From Syntrophomonadaceae bacterium (GTDB lineage Bacteria; Bacillota; Syntrophomonadia; Syntrophomonadales; Syntrophomonadaceae): 44,564 nt of DNA. The DNA is taken from NCBI GenBank assembly GCA_012718855.1, contig JAAYBS010000028.1, positions 1-44,564 on the forward strand, read 5' to 3'. Under the pieces are notes generated by a model, which had not been told where the DNA came from, did no database searches, and saw only the letters and a program-made list of their open reading frames with translations. Shown in pieces: positions 1 through 7,481 of this stretch (position 1 is the stretch's first letter; the number at the start of each line of letters is the position of its first letter). The position numbers and the translations under genes are program-made.

Positions 1-929
1 TCGTCACCACCATAGCGACCTAAACTATCGTGGGGACGAATACTAAGTTGTACTATTTTTGAAACCTGCTGTAAAATGCGATCGCCGGCTAAATGACCTT
101 CAGTATCGTTAATATTTTTGAAATTATCAACATCAAATAATAAAATAGTAAAATTATTTATACTTCCATCTCGTATTAATTCACACATGAGGTTGGTTAT
201 AGCTGCTTTATTTAGGGCACCAGTTAATGAATCGATACGACTGCTTTCCTCCAATTGATATTTTTCAGACTTTATCTCATAAATTCTTTTATTAACTTCT
301 TGCTGAACGGTCCTATCCCATTGAGCATTAATTTGTTCCGCTTCAGCAATTCTTATAGTTAAATAATCATAAGTATTTTTACGAAAATACAGTACTAATA
401 GACTATATACCAGAAAAACAGCGACTGTTATCATTACCTGACTGTGAACAAACAGGGATAATTGGATAAATAAGCTCATAAAAAGTGCCAACTGCAGTAA
501 TAATGAATAATCCGGGGTCCGGGAATACTTAATGAAAGCAATTACAATGATTACAGAAGTAATTGTTAACAGGTAATTGGTAGCAGAAGCCAACAGGGGA
601 TAGTATTCGGGGGAGAATAAAAGCCAGATTGATAATGCAGCAATAAATACTAAAACGATTATATTTATCTTAATATCCGGATTTACAATTAAAAAAAGCG
701 CAAAAAATAAAAATGGCAGGGTGTTCATAAGTAAAAAGGCTGCGCTTGCCAGGGGACCGTTAGGAAGAAAGAAGAGTAAAAGAGCAAATAAAAATGAAAG
801 AGTAAATGGCAGTATTAGCTTATACATAGCTTTGTTATCCCAAAAAAGTATAGGGAAAGTTAGAATTATCAATGCTAAAGCAAATGTAGATATTACTACC
901 AGATTGTCCAACCAGGTATAAGCTAACAT
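1..929 (-). CDS. Membrane GGDEF-domain protein (putative diguanylate cyclase), partial
   Basis: The gene runs off the window's left edge, so 309 residues are visible. About six hydrophobic membrane segments fill residues 5-180, followed by a charged helical linker (about 185-228) and a GGDEF domain. The domain opens with DSLTGALNK near residue 233, continues with FDVDNFKNIND near 262, and reaches GRYGGD exactly where the window ends; the next two bases fit E or D. This is the layout of a membrane-sensing diguanylate cyclase making cyclic di-GMP. The ATG at 929 has GGAG about 11 bases upstream and begins 22 bases after the rod-binding gene, so it is probably the last gene of a flagellar rod operon. 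The substrate side of the active site and any I-site lie mostly beyond what can be read, so activity is inferred. Confidence 0.85.
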   Translation of the reverse strand, partial: MLAYTWLDNLVVISTFALALIILTFPILFWDNKAMYKLILPFTLSFLFALLLFFLPNGPLASAAFLLMNTLPFLFFALFLIVNPDIKINIIVLVFIAALSIWLLFSPEYYPLLASATNYLLTITSVIIVIAFIKYSRTPDYSLLLQLALFMSLFIQLSLFVHSQVMITVAVFLVYSLLVLYFRKNTYDYLTIRIAEAEQINAQWDRTVQQEVNKRIYEIKSEKYQLEESSRIDSLTGALNKAAITNLMCELIRDGSINNFTILLFDVDNFKNINDTEGHLAGDRILQQVSKIVQLSIRPHDSLGRYGGD

Positions 930-951
930 AATTTACAGTTCTCCACAGGAG

Positions 952-1293
952 CTATTTTTGGCTTAATTGTTTATACATCATTTCGGCAATACCAATTGAG
1001 CCGTTTTTACTAATTTCACGAGCATATTCATCGTAAAGCATGGATTCAAAAGTTTCTTCGGCAAAACTTCGGGTAATGAATTCACTACGGGGAATTGAAG
1101 CACGCATGGTTTCCATTACCTTGCTTAAGAAAACACTTTCCAGCTCTCGACAGGCTTGCATAAGTTTCTCTTCGTCTTTGGTTTTTAAAGCATTATTTAA
1201 AACTTGATTGAAATCCTTATTTGATTTTGCCTGTATATTAGCCTGGGCTGCATATTCAGTTATGTTGCCGGGGATGGAAGGGTCGATTTTCAA
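952..1293 (-). CDS. flgJ: Flagellar rod-binding protein, FlgJ N-terminal type
   Basis: A 113-residue protein matching the rod-binding domain found at the N-terminus of FlgJ. Recognisable stretches are ACRELESVFLSKVMETMR in the middle and the C-terminal SMLYDEYAREISKNGSIGIA. It lacks the muramidase domain of proteobacterial FlgJ, as is usual in Gram-positive bacteria, so it should act as a rod-assembly chaperone or cap outside the membrane and not as a peptidoglycan hydrolase. The start is a TTG with AGAGGG eight bases upstream. It follows flgG by 19 bases and precedes the GGDEF gene, so all three are probably co-transcribed. Confidence 0.85.
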   Translation of the reverse strand: MKIDPSIPGNITEYAAQANIQAKSNKDFNQVLNNALKTKDEEKLMQACRELESVFLSKVMETMRASIPRSEFITRSFAEETFESMLYDEYAREISKNGSIGIAEMMYKQLSQK

Positions 1294-1312
1294 AGGTTAT
1301 ACCCTCTTTCTT

Positions 1313-2098
1313 TTATCGGCGAAGATTAGTTGCTGTCTGCAACATTTCATCGGATGATTGAACAACTTTTGAATTAATTTCATAAGCTCGTTGAGCTGTT
1401 ATTAAGTTTACCATTTCTTCAACAATTTGAACATTAGACATCTCCAGATAACCTGCTTCCAGGGTAACGGTGCTGTCTTCTTCAGGGTCCCAATCGACTG
1501 GCTCTCCTGAATTTACGGTATCTCTGTAAAGGTTTCCCCCCAGTTTTAATAATCCGGCCGGATTAATAAATTTTGCCAACTCCAATTGTCCGGCTTCCTG
1601 AATGTCATCTTCACCTGGTAAGAGGTAGGTGACTCTGCCATCTTTCTCAATAGTTATTTCGTAGGCTTCCGGCTCAATAGAATCTACCCCGATATAGTAG
1701 TATCCATCAGAAGTAACCAGACGTCCTTCAGCATCAATTTTAATGGCACCGTCACGGGTATAAAGAGGTGCATCTTCTCCGGGTACTTCAATTTTAAAAA
1801 AAGCTTGCCCGTTTATGGCTACATCAAGAGGATTTTGTGTGTCCTGAAGGTTACCCTGGGAGAAGATAGTGTAAGTAACAGCCGGTTTGACCCCCAGCCC
1901 AATGTCCAAACCAGTGGGTTGATTAATTTCTTCATTAACGATTGGACGACGAATTGCCTGATAAATAAGATCCTGGAATTCCACCCGCTGTCTTTTATAA
2001 CCAACGGTGTTTACATTGGACATATTGTGGGCTAGAGAATCAACATTTAACTGTTGAGCGAGCATACCAGTACTGGCAGTATAGAGAGACCGCATCAT
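1313..2098 (-). CDS. flgG: Flagellar distal rod protein FlgG
   Basis: A 261-residue rod/hook family protein of normal FlgG length. The N-terminal flagellar rod motif (LYTASTGMLAQQLNVDSLAHN, from about residue 5) and the C-terminal helix motif (VNLITAQRAYEINSKVVQ, near residues 232-250) are both present; these helices form the coiled-coil core of the rod. The middle segment with GNLQDTQNPLDVAINGQAFF is typical of FlgF/FlgG. Bacillus has two such genes (flhO, flhP); only one is seen here, so an FlgF-like role cannot be excluded. The protein starts MM; the first ATG lies nine bases after AGGAGG and the second twelve, so the first is preferred. It heads a three-gene minus-strand operon. Confidence 0.88.
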   Translation of the reverse strand: MMRSLYTASTGMLAQQLNVDSLAHNMSNVNTVGYKRQRVEFQDLIYQAIRRPIVNEEINQPTGLDIGLGVKPAVTYTIFSQGNLQDTQNPLDVAINGQAFFKIEVPGEDAPLYTRDGAIKIDAEGRLVTSDGYYYIGVDSIEPEAYEITIEKDGRVTYLLPGEDDIQEAGQLELAKFINPAGLLKLGGNLYRDTVNSGEPVDWDPEEDSTVTLEAGYLEMSNVQIVEEMVNLITAQRAYEINSKVVQSSDEMLQTATNLRR

Positions 2099-2128
2099 GA
2101 TAGTTGTCCTCCTTTAACAGCTTTTAAA

Positions 2129-2181
2129 ATGGTATATCAGTCAGTCAATACCATACGGGCCTCTCGTGTGAGTCCAGCCCG
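2129..2181 (-). other. Two stem-loops in the flgG leader
   Basis: Between the candidate promoter and the flgG ribosome site the minus-strand RNA can form two hairpins. One pairs 2177-2181 with 2156-2160 (CGGGC/GCCCG), with an inner CTC-ACAC-GAG hairpin. The other pairs 2148-2154 with 2129-2135 (ATGGTAT/ATACCAT). No known riboswitch class was recognised. Confidence 0.4.
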
Positions 2182-2201
2182 ATACTATTATCATCACTAT
2201 A

Positions 2202-2229
2202 CTATCGAGATATTTAAGGAAGATACTTA
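2202..2229 (-). promoter_or_regulatory. Candidate sigma-28 (flagellar) promoter for flgG
   Basis: On the minus strand TAAG (2226-2229) is followed after 16 bases by CTCGATAG (2202-2209). The flagellar sigma factor consensus is TAAA, 15-16 bases, then GCCGATAA/T. The match is partial: three of four and about five of eight. Its place 104 bases upstream of flgG supports it; the sequence alone does not prove it. Confidence 0.3.
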
Positions 2230-2314
2230 AACCCCCGAATCCTGAATGTAAGGGAATATTTAAGAATAACTTTAAATAGCTCTATAAAACGCATTATTTG
2301 TAATGTTATTGACT

Positions 2315-2342
2315 AAAATTTTTATTAGATTTTTCATATATT
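2315..2342 (+). promoter_or_regulatory. Candidate sporulation (sigma-E-like) promoter for ylmC
   Basis: AAAATT (2315-2320) and CATATATT (2335-2342) are separated by 14 bases, resembling a mother-cell sigma-E promoter (ATATT-like -35, CATACA-T -10). A vegetative reading is poorer: TTGACT at 2309 has no TATAAT-like box 16-18 bases downstream. AT-rich sequence makes chance matches likely. Confidence 0.25.
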
Positions 2343-2381
2343 TTTACTTCAATCATATTCTGATTATAGGAGGTGACAGTA

Positions 2382-2669
2382 GTGATTAAAATCTCCGATT
2401 TACGTAACCGGGATGTAGTAAATTTGTTGGATGGTAAAAGACTGGGCAATATTATTGACATTGATCTTGATTTGGAAAATGGTAAAGTTGTAGCCTTGGT
2501 GTTGCCAGGCAGGACACGAGGATTCCTGTTTTCCAAGCGGGAAGACATTGTAGTACCCTGGAATAAAATTGTCAGAATTGGACGGGATGTAATCCTGGTG
2601 GAAGTACCCATGGTTAAAGAAATGGATGATTATCGCAGAGATTATCTGCTTGATGAGGAGAACTATTAG
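2382..2669 (+). CDS. ylmC: YlmC/YmxH family PRC-barrel protein
   Basis: A 95-residue single PRC-barrel domain protein (KISDLRNRDVVNLLDGKRLG, then PGRTRGFLFSKREDIVVPW), the size and pattern of the YlmC/YmxH family linked to sporulation. Its biochemical role is unknown. The start is chosen as the GTG at 2382: AGGAGG at 2368-2373 sits eight bases before it. The in-frame GTG at 2373 overlaps that ribosome site and cannot be the start. In Bacillus ylmC lies just upstream of ylmD-ylmE-sepF, and the same genes follow here, so it marks the head of the conserved cell-division neighbourhood. Confidence 0.85.
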   Translation: MIKISDLRNRDVVNLLDGKRLGNIIDIDLDLENGKVVALVLPGRTRGFLFSKREDIVVPWNKIVRIGRDVILVEVPMVKEMDDYRRDYLLDEENY

Positions 2670-2750
2670 AAGCAGCTTAAGGTTGCATTGTTTGTCGGCT
2701 TTATAGATAATAAGGGCAAGTAACGTATTATGGCAGGTTATGAGGTGATA

Positions 2751-3206
2751 ATGTTGAGATGCCCATATTGTCAGGAAATGGAAAGCCGGGTTCTGGATTC
2801 AAGATCCTGTGAGGAGGGTACATCTATACGCCGACGGCGTGAGTGTAATGCTTGCAAAAGAAGATTTACTACTTATGAACGTTTAGAGGAACGCCCGTTG
2901 TTAGTTATTAAAAAGGGTGGAAATCGAGAGCCGTTTAGTCGTCAGAAATTAATGAGCGGTATTACCCGAGCCTGTGAAAAAAGACCAGTGAGTATGGAAG
3001 CAATAGAAAAAACTGTGGCTGAAATAGAAGGTAAATTACGTGATAATTATGATCGTGAGGTTAGCAGCATAATTATTGGTGAGATGGTAATGGCTCATCT
3101 AAAAGAGATGGACGAGGTTGCTTATGTTCGTTTTGCATCTGTTTATCGTCAATTTACTGATTTAAACAGTTTCATAAAGACTATAGAACAGCTTAAAGAA
3201 GATTAA
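2751..3206 (+). CDS. nrdR: Transcriptional repressor NrdR
   Basis: NrdR represses ribonucleotide reductase genes when its ATP-cone binds dATP. The N-terminal zinc ribbon has CPYC and, about 27 residues on, CNAC; the ATP-cone begins at [16 protein letters not shown]. Length (151 residues) is typical. GAGG at 2742-2745 lies five bases before ATG 2751 and eight before TTG 2754; the TTG would give the canonical MRCPYC start, so either is possible. An upstream in-frame ATG at 2730 lacks a good ribosome site. No ribonucleotide reductase gene is in the window, so its targets lie elsewhere. Confidence 0.93.
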   Translation: MLRCPYCQEMESRVLDSRSCEEGTSIRRRRECNACKRRFTTYERLEERPLLVIKKGGNREPFSRQKLMSGITRACEKRPVSMEAIEKTVAEIEGKLRDNYDREVSSIIIGEMVMAHLKEMDEVAYVRFASVYRQFTDLNSFIKTIEQLKED

Positions 3207-3233
3207 ATATATTATTTCGCCCGTCATTATTTT

Positions 3234-3536
3234 CTAAAGATCTTCTTCGATTTCCAGTTGAGTTTCCATCAATTGCCGGGCTTCATGCAGACGCTCGGCT
3301 GGAACCAGTAGTTTTGACTCAGCCAGAGGGCCAATAGTTATAGGAAATTGAGGCACTTCAGCCCGTTCAATTATTACCGGTATACCACAACCACGCAGCA
3401 TACTTTCCAGTACCGTATCATTTGGAGGAAAAACCGTAACTAACTTTACCCAATTGAATTTGGTTAATTGAGCCTGACAATGTGGACAAATAGTTACATC
3501 TCTTGATATGGTTTGTTTACAATAGGGACAAGTCAT
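3234..3536 (-). CDS. Zinc-ribbon protein with DUF2007 domain
   Basis: A 100-residue protein with an N-terminal zinc ribbon (CPYC at residues 3-6, CPHC at about 17-20) followed by a DUF2007-like domain, seen in VFPPNDTVLESMLRGCGIPV and the closing LVPAERLHEARQLM. DUF2007 is called a putative signal-transducing domain, but no activity is established. AAAAGGAGG precedes the ATG by seven bases. It is convergent with nrdR (27-base gap) and divergent from pgeF (49-base gap), so it is a single-gene unit. Confidence 0.7.
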   Translation of the reverse strand: MTCPYCKQTISRDVTICPHCQAQLTKFNWVKLVTVFPPNDTVLESMLRGCGIPVIIERAEVPQFPITIGPLAESKLLVPAERLHEARQLMETQLEIEEDL

Positions 3537-3585
3537 TTTATCGCCTCCTTTTGATTATTTTATTTTATACAGGAGAAGAAAACAA

Positions 3586-4407
3586 ATGCAAGATTGGCAT
3601 TGGCAGCAAAAATGGGGGATATCGTACATCACTATTCCTGAATGGGCGGATATGGGGGCATTAGCGGCTTTTTCAGCCCGGTCGGGCGGTATTAGTTATA
3701 TGCCCTTTGATTCGCTGAATATGGGGCTTCATGTTGGCGATAACCCCCATCATGTAATTGAAAACCGAAAACGGTTTATGCTGGCAACAGGGGGGCAATT
3801 GGAACAGATGGTTTGTTGTCAGCAGGTTCATGGTGATAGAATCAAACTAATAAACCATAGCCATGCCGGACTTGGCGCAAAAGAAATGAAGACTGCAATA
3901 GGTGATTCGGATGCTATGATTACCAATGTTCCGGGAATATTTTTAACTACTTTTTATGCTGACTGTATTCCGGTATATTTCTTTGATCCGGTTAAGAGAG
4001 TTGTTGCTTTGGCTCACAGTGGCTGGAAGGGGACCATGCTGAGAATTGCTGAGAAAACTTTACAGAGTATGACTGAGGAGTATAAATGCAAGCCCAAAGA
4101 TATCCGCAGTTTTATTGGGCCTGGTATAGGAAGTTGTTGTTTTGCCATTGACGGTAGCTTAGCAGATAAAGCCATCCGGGAATTTGATTCTTTAAGTGAT
4201 ATAATCAGGTACAATAATGGTAAACAATATTGGGATTTACCGGCAACAATTTATCAGTGTCTGATTAAGGCGGGAATTGAGAATAACCATTTAAACATAT
4301 GCCCATTATGCACCTGTTGCAATGCAGATTATTTTTATTCATTTCGCCGGGATAAAGGGAATACAGGTCGCATGGGGGCAGTAATTACTTTATTGGAAAG
4401 GAATTAG
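3586..4407 (+). CDS. pgeF: PgeF/YfiH family (DUF152) purine nucleoside enzyme, YlmD
   Basis: A 273-residue protein of the multicopper-laccase-like DUF152 family. Family members act as purine nucleoside phosphorylase/adenosine deaminase in vitro and, in E. coli, as a peptidoglycan editing factor; older 'polyphenol oxidase' labels are doubtful. The metal and active-site motifs are intact: QQVHGD, ADCIPV, AHSGWKGT and GPGIGSCCF. A late CPLCTCC cluster near the C-terminus is also usual in this family. AGGAG sits about nine bases before the ATG. It is the counterpart of Bacillus ylmD, and the response regulator follows after three bases. Confidence 0.85.
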   Translation: MQDWHWQQKWGISYITIPEWADMGALAAFSARSGGISYMPFDSLNMGLHVGDNPHHVIENRKRFMLATGGQLEQMVCCQQVHGDRIKLINHSHAGLGAKEMKTAIGDSDAMITNVPGIFLTTFYADCIPVYFFDPVKRVVALAHSGWKGTMLRIAEKTLQSMTEEYKCKPKDIRSFIGPGIGSCCFAIDGSLADKAIREFDSLSDIIRYNNGKQYWDLPATIYQCLIKAGIENNHLNICPLCTCCNADYFYSFRRDKGNTGRMGAVITLLERN

Positions 4408-4410
4408 CAG

Positions 4411-5127
4411 ATGAAACCGTATAAAATTCTGGTTGTAGACGATGAAGACTATATTGTTGAACTGGTGAGATTTAATTTGGAAAAGGAAGGTTATCTGGTA
4501 GTTTCAGCCAGCAACGGAGAAGAAGCGCTTAATTCAGTAGCAAATGAAAAGCCTGATCTTATTCTACTGGATATAATGCTGCCTAATATTGACGGTCTGG
4601 AAGTATGTCGTACTTTAAAACAGAATCCGGAATTTAATACTATTCCTATTATTATGCTAACTGCCAAGGGCGATGAAATTGATACGGTGCTGGGTTTGGA
4701 AATGGGTGCCGATGACTATATTAAAAAACCATTTAGTCCTAGGGAAGTAATTGCTCGCGTAAAAGCAAGATTAAGGGCGTTGAAGGTTCTGGAAGCTGAA
4801 AAAGTTGTAGGAGAAAAGGCTTATGTTATTAAGGAACTTATTGTAGTGCCGGAAAAATATGAGGCTTTTATGGGTGAAACCAAATTGGAATTGACACCTA
4901 AAGAGTTTGAACTATTAAGTCTTATGGTAGCTAATCAGGGCAAGGTATTTACCAGAGAGGCTTTATTGGAAAAGGTTTGGGGATATGAATATTCAGGTGA
5001 TACTCGTACAGTAGACGTTCATATAAGACATTTACGTCAAAAATTAAACGATGATTCCAATTTCCCCGATTATATTGAAACCGTTCGGGGAGTAGGATAT
5101 AGATTTGTTGAAAGTCGTCTTAAATAG
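4411..5127 (+). CDS. OmpR/PhoB-family response regulator
   Basis: A 238-residue two-domain regulator. The receiver has the acidic pair D10-D11, phospho-acceptor D54 (LLDIMLP), T84 and K106 (KKP). The C-terminal winged helix starts near residue 140 (LTPKEFELL) and ends GVGYRF. It resembles PhoB/PhoP closely, but no phosphate genes are nearby, so the regulon is unknown. It lies three bases after pgeF and 14 bases before the kinase gene, so this two-component system sits inside the ylm cell-division cluster, between the counterparts of ylmD and ylmE. Confidence 0.93.
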   Translation: MKPYKILVVDDEDYIVELVRFNLEKEGYLVVSASNGEEALNSVANEKPDLILLDIMLPNIDGLEVCRTLKQNPEFNTIPIIMLTAKGDEIDTVLGLEMGADDYIKKPFSPREVIARVKARLRALKVLEAEKVVGEKAYVIKELIVVPEKYEAFMGETKLELTPKEFELLSLMVANQGKVFTREALLEKVWGYEYSGDTRTVDVHIRHLRQKLNDDSNFPDYIETVRGVGYRFVESRLK

Positions 5128-5141
5128 CCGGGGGGAATATC

Positions 5142-6185
5142 ATGCTGACCTTAAATGAGGAAAAAAGAAAAATGGAGGCCATACTAACCAGTATGGTTGA
5201 TGCAGTAATAGTGTTTGATCTCGATGCTCGTATGATAATAACCAATAAAGCTGCTGAGAATCTATTTATGGCCAGAGAAGGGGATCTCATTGGCAAAAAA
5301 TTAGAGAGAATAGATTATTCAGGTCAAATAGGGGCTATGATATTTGAAGTGCTTCGCAAAGGTAACGAAGTTTTTACTGAAACTACTATAAGTCCGGGAA
5401 GACAAATATTCAGGGTACATGTAGTACCGATAAAAGATGAGGCTGGTCTTATTGAGGGAGCAGTTGCTGTATTTCATGATGTTACTGATGCCCGTAATTT
5501 TGATCAAATGCGTTCTGAGTTTGCGGGTAATGTTTCCCATGAACTTCGTACCCCGCTGACTTCAATTAAGGGTTTTGTAGAAACTTTACTTGATGGTGCT
5601 ATGGAAAACAGTGATACCTGTCGACGTTTTTTATCGATTATTGAAGCTGAAAGTGATCGCTTGACGCGAATGATAGATGATTTATTGTGTTTGTCATCAA
5701 TTGAATCCAAGGAACGTATGATCAATCCCCAACCAGTTTGTTTGAATCGTTCCATACGCAGTATATTAAATATCCTTGGACCACAAATTAGCGAAAAAAA
5801 TTTACATGTGGAGTATGTTTATCCTCCTGATTTACCCAGAATTAATGCAGATGAAGATTTGCTGGGGCAAGTAATGATTAATTTATTGGATAATGCTATT
5901 AAATATACACCTCCTGAAGGACGTATTCTAATAAGATGTTATAGAAGGGACAGCCGTATTATTACTACTTTCACTGACACCGGTGTGGGTATTCCCCGTG
6001 AGAGTATACCACGTGTATTTGAACGCTTTTACCGCGTAGATAAAGCTCGTTCCCGCCACCAGGGAGGAACTGGTCTGGGTTTGGCTATAGTCAAACATAT
6101 TGTTGAATCCCATGGTGGGGAGGTATTTGTGGAAAGTGAAGTTGGGCAAGGTTCAACTTTTAGTGTCAGTTTTTTAATTGCCTGA
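5142..6185 (+). CDS. PhoR-like sensor histidine kinase without membrane segments
   Basis: A 347-residue kinase with a PAS domain (about 8-115), HisKA domain with phospho-acceptor H133 in NVSHELRTP, and an ATPase domain: N box 247-258 (NLLDNAIKYTP), G1 at 279-284 (DTGVGI), F box 293-298 and G2 at 308-316 (GGTGLGLAI). All catalytic boxes are intact. PhoR relatives usually carry transmembrane helices before the PAS domain; here the PAS begins almost at the first residue and the regulator gene ends only 14 bases upstream, so there is no room for them. The ATG has a run of six G about six bases before it. It should be cytoplasmic and sense an internal signal. Partner: the regulator just upstream. 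Confidence 0.92.
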   Translation: MLTLNEEKRKMEAILTSMVDAVIVFDLDARMIITNKAAENLFMAREGDLIGKKLERIDYSGQIGAMIFEVLRKGNEVFTETTISPGRQIFRVHVVPIKDEAGLIEGAVAVFHDVTDARNFDQMRSEFAGNVSHELRTPLTSIKGFVETLLDGAMENSDTCRRFLSIIEAESDRLTRMIDDLLCLSSIESKERMINPQPVCLNRSIRSILNILGPQISEKNLHVEYVYPPDLPRINADEDLLGQVMINLLDNAIKYTPPEGRILIRCYRRDSRIITTFTDTGVGIPRESIPRVFERFYRVDKARSRHQGGTGLGLAIVKHIVESHGGEVFVESEVGQGSTFSVSFLIA

Positions 6186-6319
6186 TTTATAATTTTAGTT
6201 AATTTCAGTGGAACTATAATTATATTACGCAAAGAAGGAATTTACCGATACTACAACGAATTTAATATGATTGGGGCAGACTATATTATGATTAATAAAA
6301 GGCTGGACAGGTGAATTAG

Positions 6320-7000
6320 GTGATAAATATTCCTGCTAATATTGATAACATCAAAGTCAGAATAGAGCGGGCTGCCAGGAAAAGAAACGTTGATCCCCAT
6401 TCAGTTACCTTGATAGCAGTCAGTAAAATGGTTGATATACCTTTGGTAGAGCAAGTTTATAGTTTGGGAGTCAAAGATTTTGGAGAGAATCGGGTGGCAG
6501 AATTAAACCGTAAACGACAGATGTTGCCCGAAGCTAACTGGCATATGATTGGTAGATTGCAAACTAATAAAGTAAAAGATGTGGTGGGTAATACCTGTTT
6601 AATTCACTCTCTGGATCGATGGAATTTGGCTGAAGCTCTTAATCAGCGGGCAGAATATAAAAAGGTACTTGTATCAACTTTATTGGAAGTCAATATTTCC
6701 GGTGAAGAACAAAAAGCTGGTATTGCACCTCATTTGGTAAAATCTTTTTTGTCCGAGATCGGTCAGTTAAAAAATTTAAAAGTTTTAGGATTAATGACTT
6801 TAGCCCCACTTAACGATAATCAAGAAGAGAGCCGTCCGATTTTCCGGGAACTATATGCATTGCGAGATCAGTTAATTAAAAGTTCATTTAGAGGGGTAGA
6901 TTTGACTTACTTATCTATGGGAATGTCTCAGGATTTTGAGGTTGCTGTTGAGGAGGGCTCAAATATGGTCAGGATTGGAACCTCAATATTCAGGGGATGA
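6320..7000 (+). CDS. ylmE: PLP-homeostasis protein YggS/YlmE
   Basis: A 226-residue single-domain PLP-binding protein (COG0325). The PLP lysine is K36 in LIAVSKMV; FGENRVAE, WHMIGRLQTNK and the C-terminal SMGMSQDFEVAV are family hallmarks. It buffers pyridoxal phosphate and affects amino-acid pools but has no known catalytic turnover. The start is GTG 6320, with AGG seven bases upstream; an upstream GTG at 6311 reads directly into a stop. It follows the kinase gene after 134 bases in which no clear terminator or promoter was seen, and is followed by sepF as in Bacillus. Confidence 0.92.
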   Translation: MINIPANIDNIKVRIERAARKRNVDPHSVTLIAVSKMVDIPLVEQVYSLGVKDFGENRVAELNRKRQMLPEANWHMIGRLQTNKVKDVVGNTCLIHSLDRWNLAEALNQRAEYKKVLVSTLLEVNISGEEQKAGIAPHLVKSFLSEIGQLKNLKVLGLMTLAPLNDNQEESRPIFRELYALRDQLIKSSFRGVDLTYLSMGMSQDFEVAVEEGSNMVRIGTSIFRG

Positions 7001-7037
7001 GCGAGACTATATTATTCTGAAAAAAGGAGGAATAGCT

Positions 7038-7481
7038 ATGGGAATGGCAGACAAATTTTGGTCCTGGTTGGGTATTGAAAAGGAAGAGATTAGCGAAGAG
7101 ATTTATGAATTACCGCAAAATCAGCCGCATAGCTTTGAGAATGTTCGTGCCAATGCCAATACTAATGTAGTGTCTATTCACAGTAATAAAACCATGAAAG
7201 TTGTAGTATGTGAACCAATCAGTTTTGAGGAGGTACAGCCTCTGGCAGACCATTTAAAAAACCGTAAACAAGTCATTTTGAATCTGGAAATAACTCCGCC
7301 GGAAATATCACAGCGAATTATTGATTTCATTAGCGGTACTACATATTCATTGGAAGGTCATAGCCAGCAGCTAGGTAAAAACATTTTTATTTTTACCCCC
7401 AGTAATGTAGAAATATCTAAGGATAATAGAGCTATGACACGCAAGCCTAACTGGTATAATCCATTAGGAGGAGATAAATAA
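7038..7481 (+). CDS. sepF: Cell division protein SepF
   Basis: A 147-residue SepF. The N-terminal amphipathic membrane-binding helix (MADKFWSWLGI), a variable acidic linker and the conserved core (VVVCEPISFEEVQPLADHL, then DFISGTTYSLEG) are all present. SepF bundles FtsZ filaments and anchors them to the membrane at the division site. The start is ATG 7038, with AAAGGAGG seven bases upstream; the frame is open further upstream but has no ribosome site there. It follows ylmE by 37 bases and abuts proC. Confidence 0.93.
   Translation: MGMADKFWSWLGIEKEEISEEIYELPQNQPHSFENVRANANTNVVSIHSNKTMKVVVCEPISFEEVQPLADHLKNRKQVILNLEITPPEISQRIIDFISGTTYSLEGHSQQLGKNIFIFTPSNVEISKDNRAMTRKPNWYNPLGGDK

Noticed and set aside
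721-921. Plus-strand 66-codon frame at the left end
   Set aside because: It is the antisense of the membrane region of the GGDEF gene.
5142-6185. Frameshifted or truncated PhoR
   Set aside because: The start has a good ribosome site, the upstream gene ends 14 bases before, and no leftover membrane-segment coding sequence is visible.
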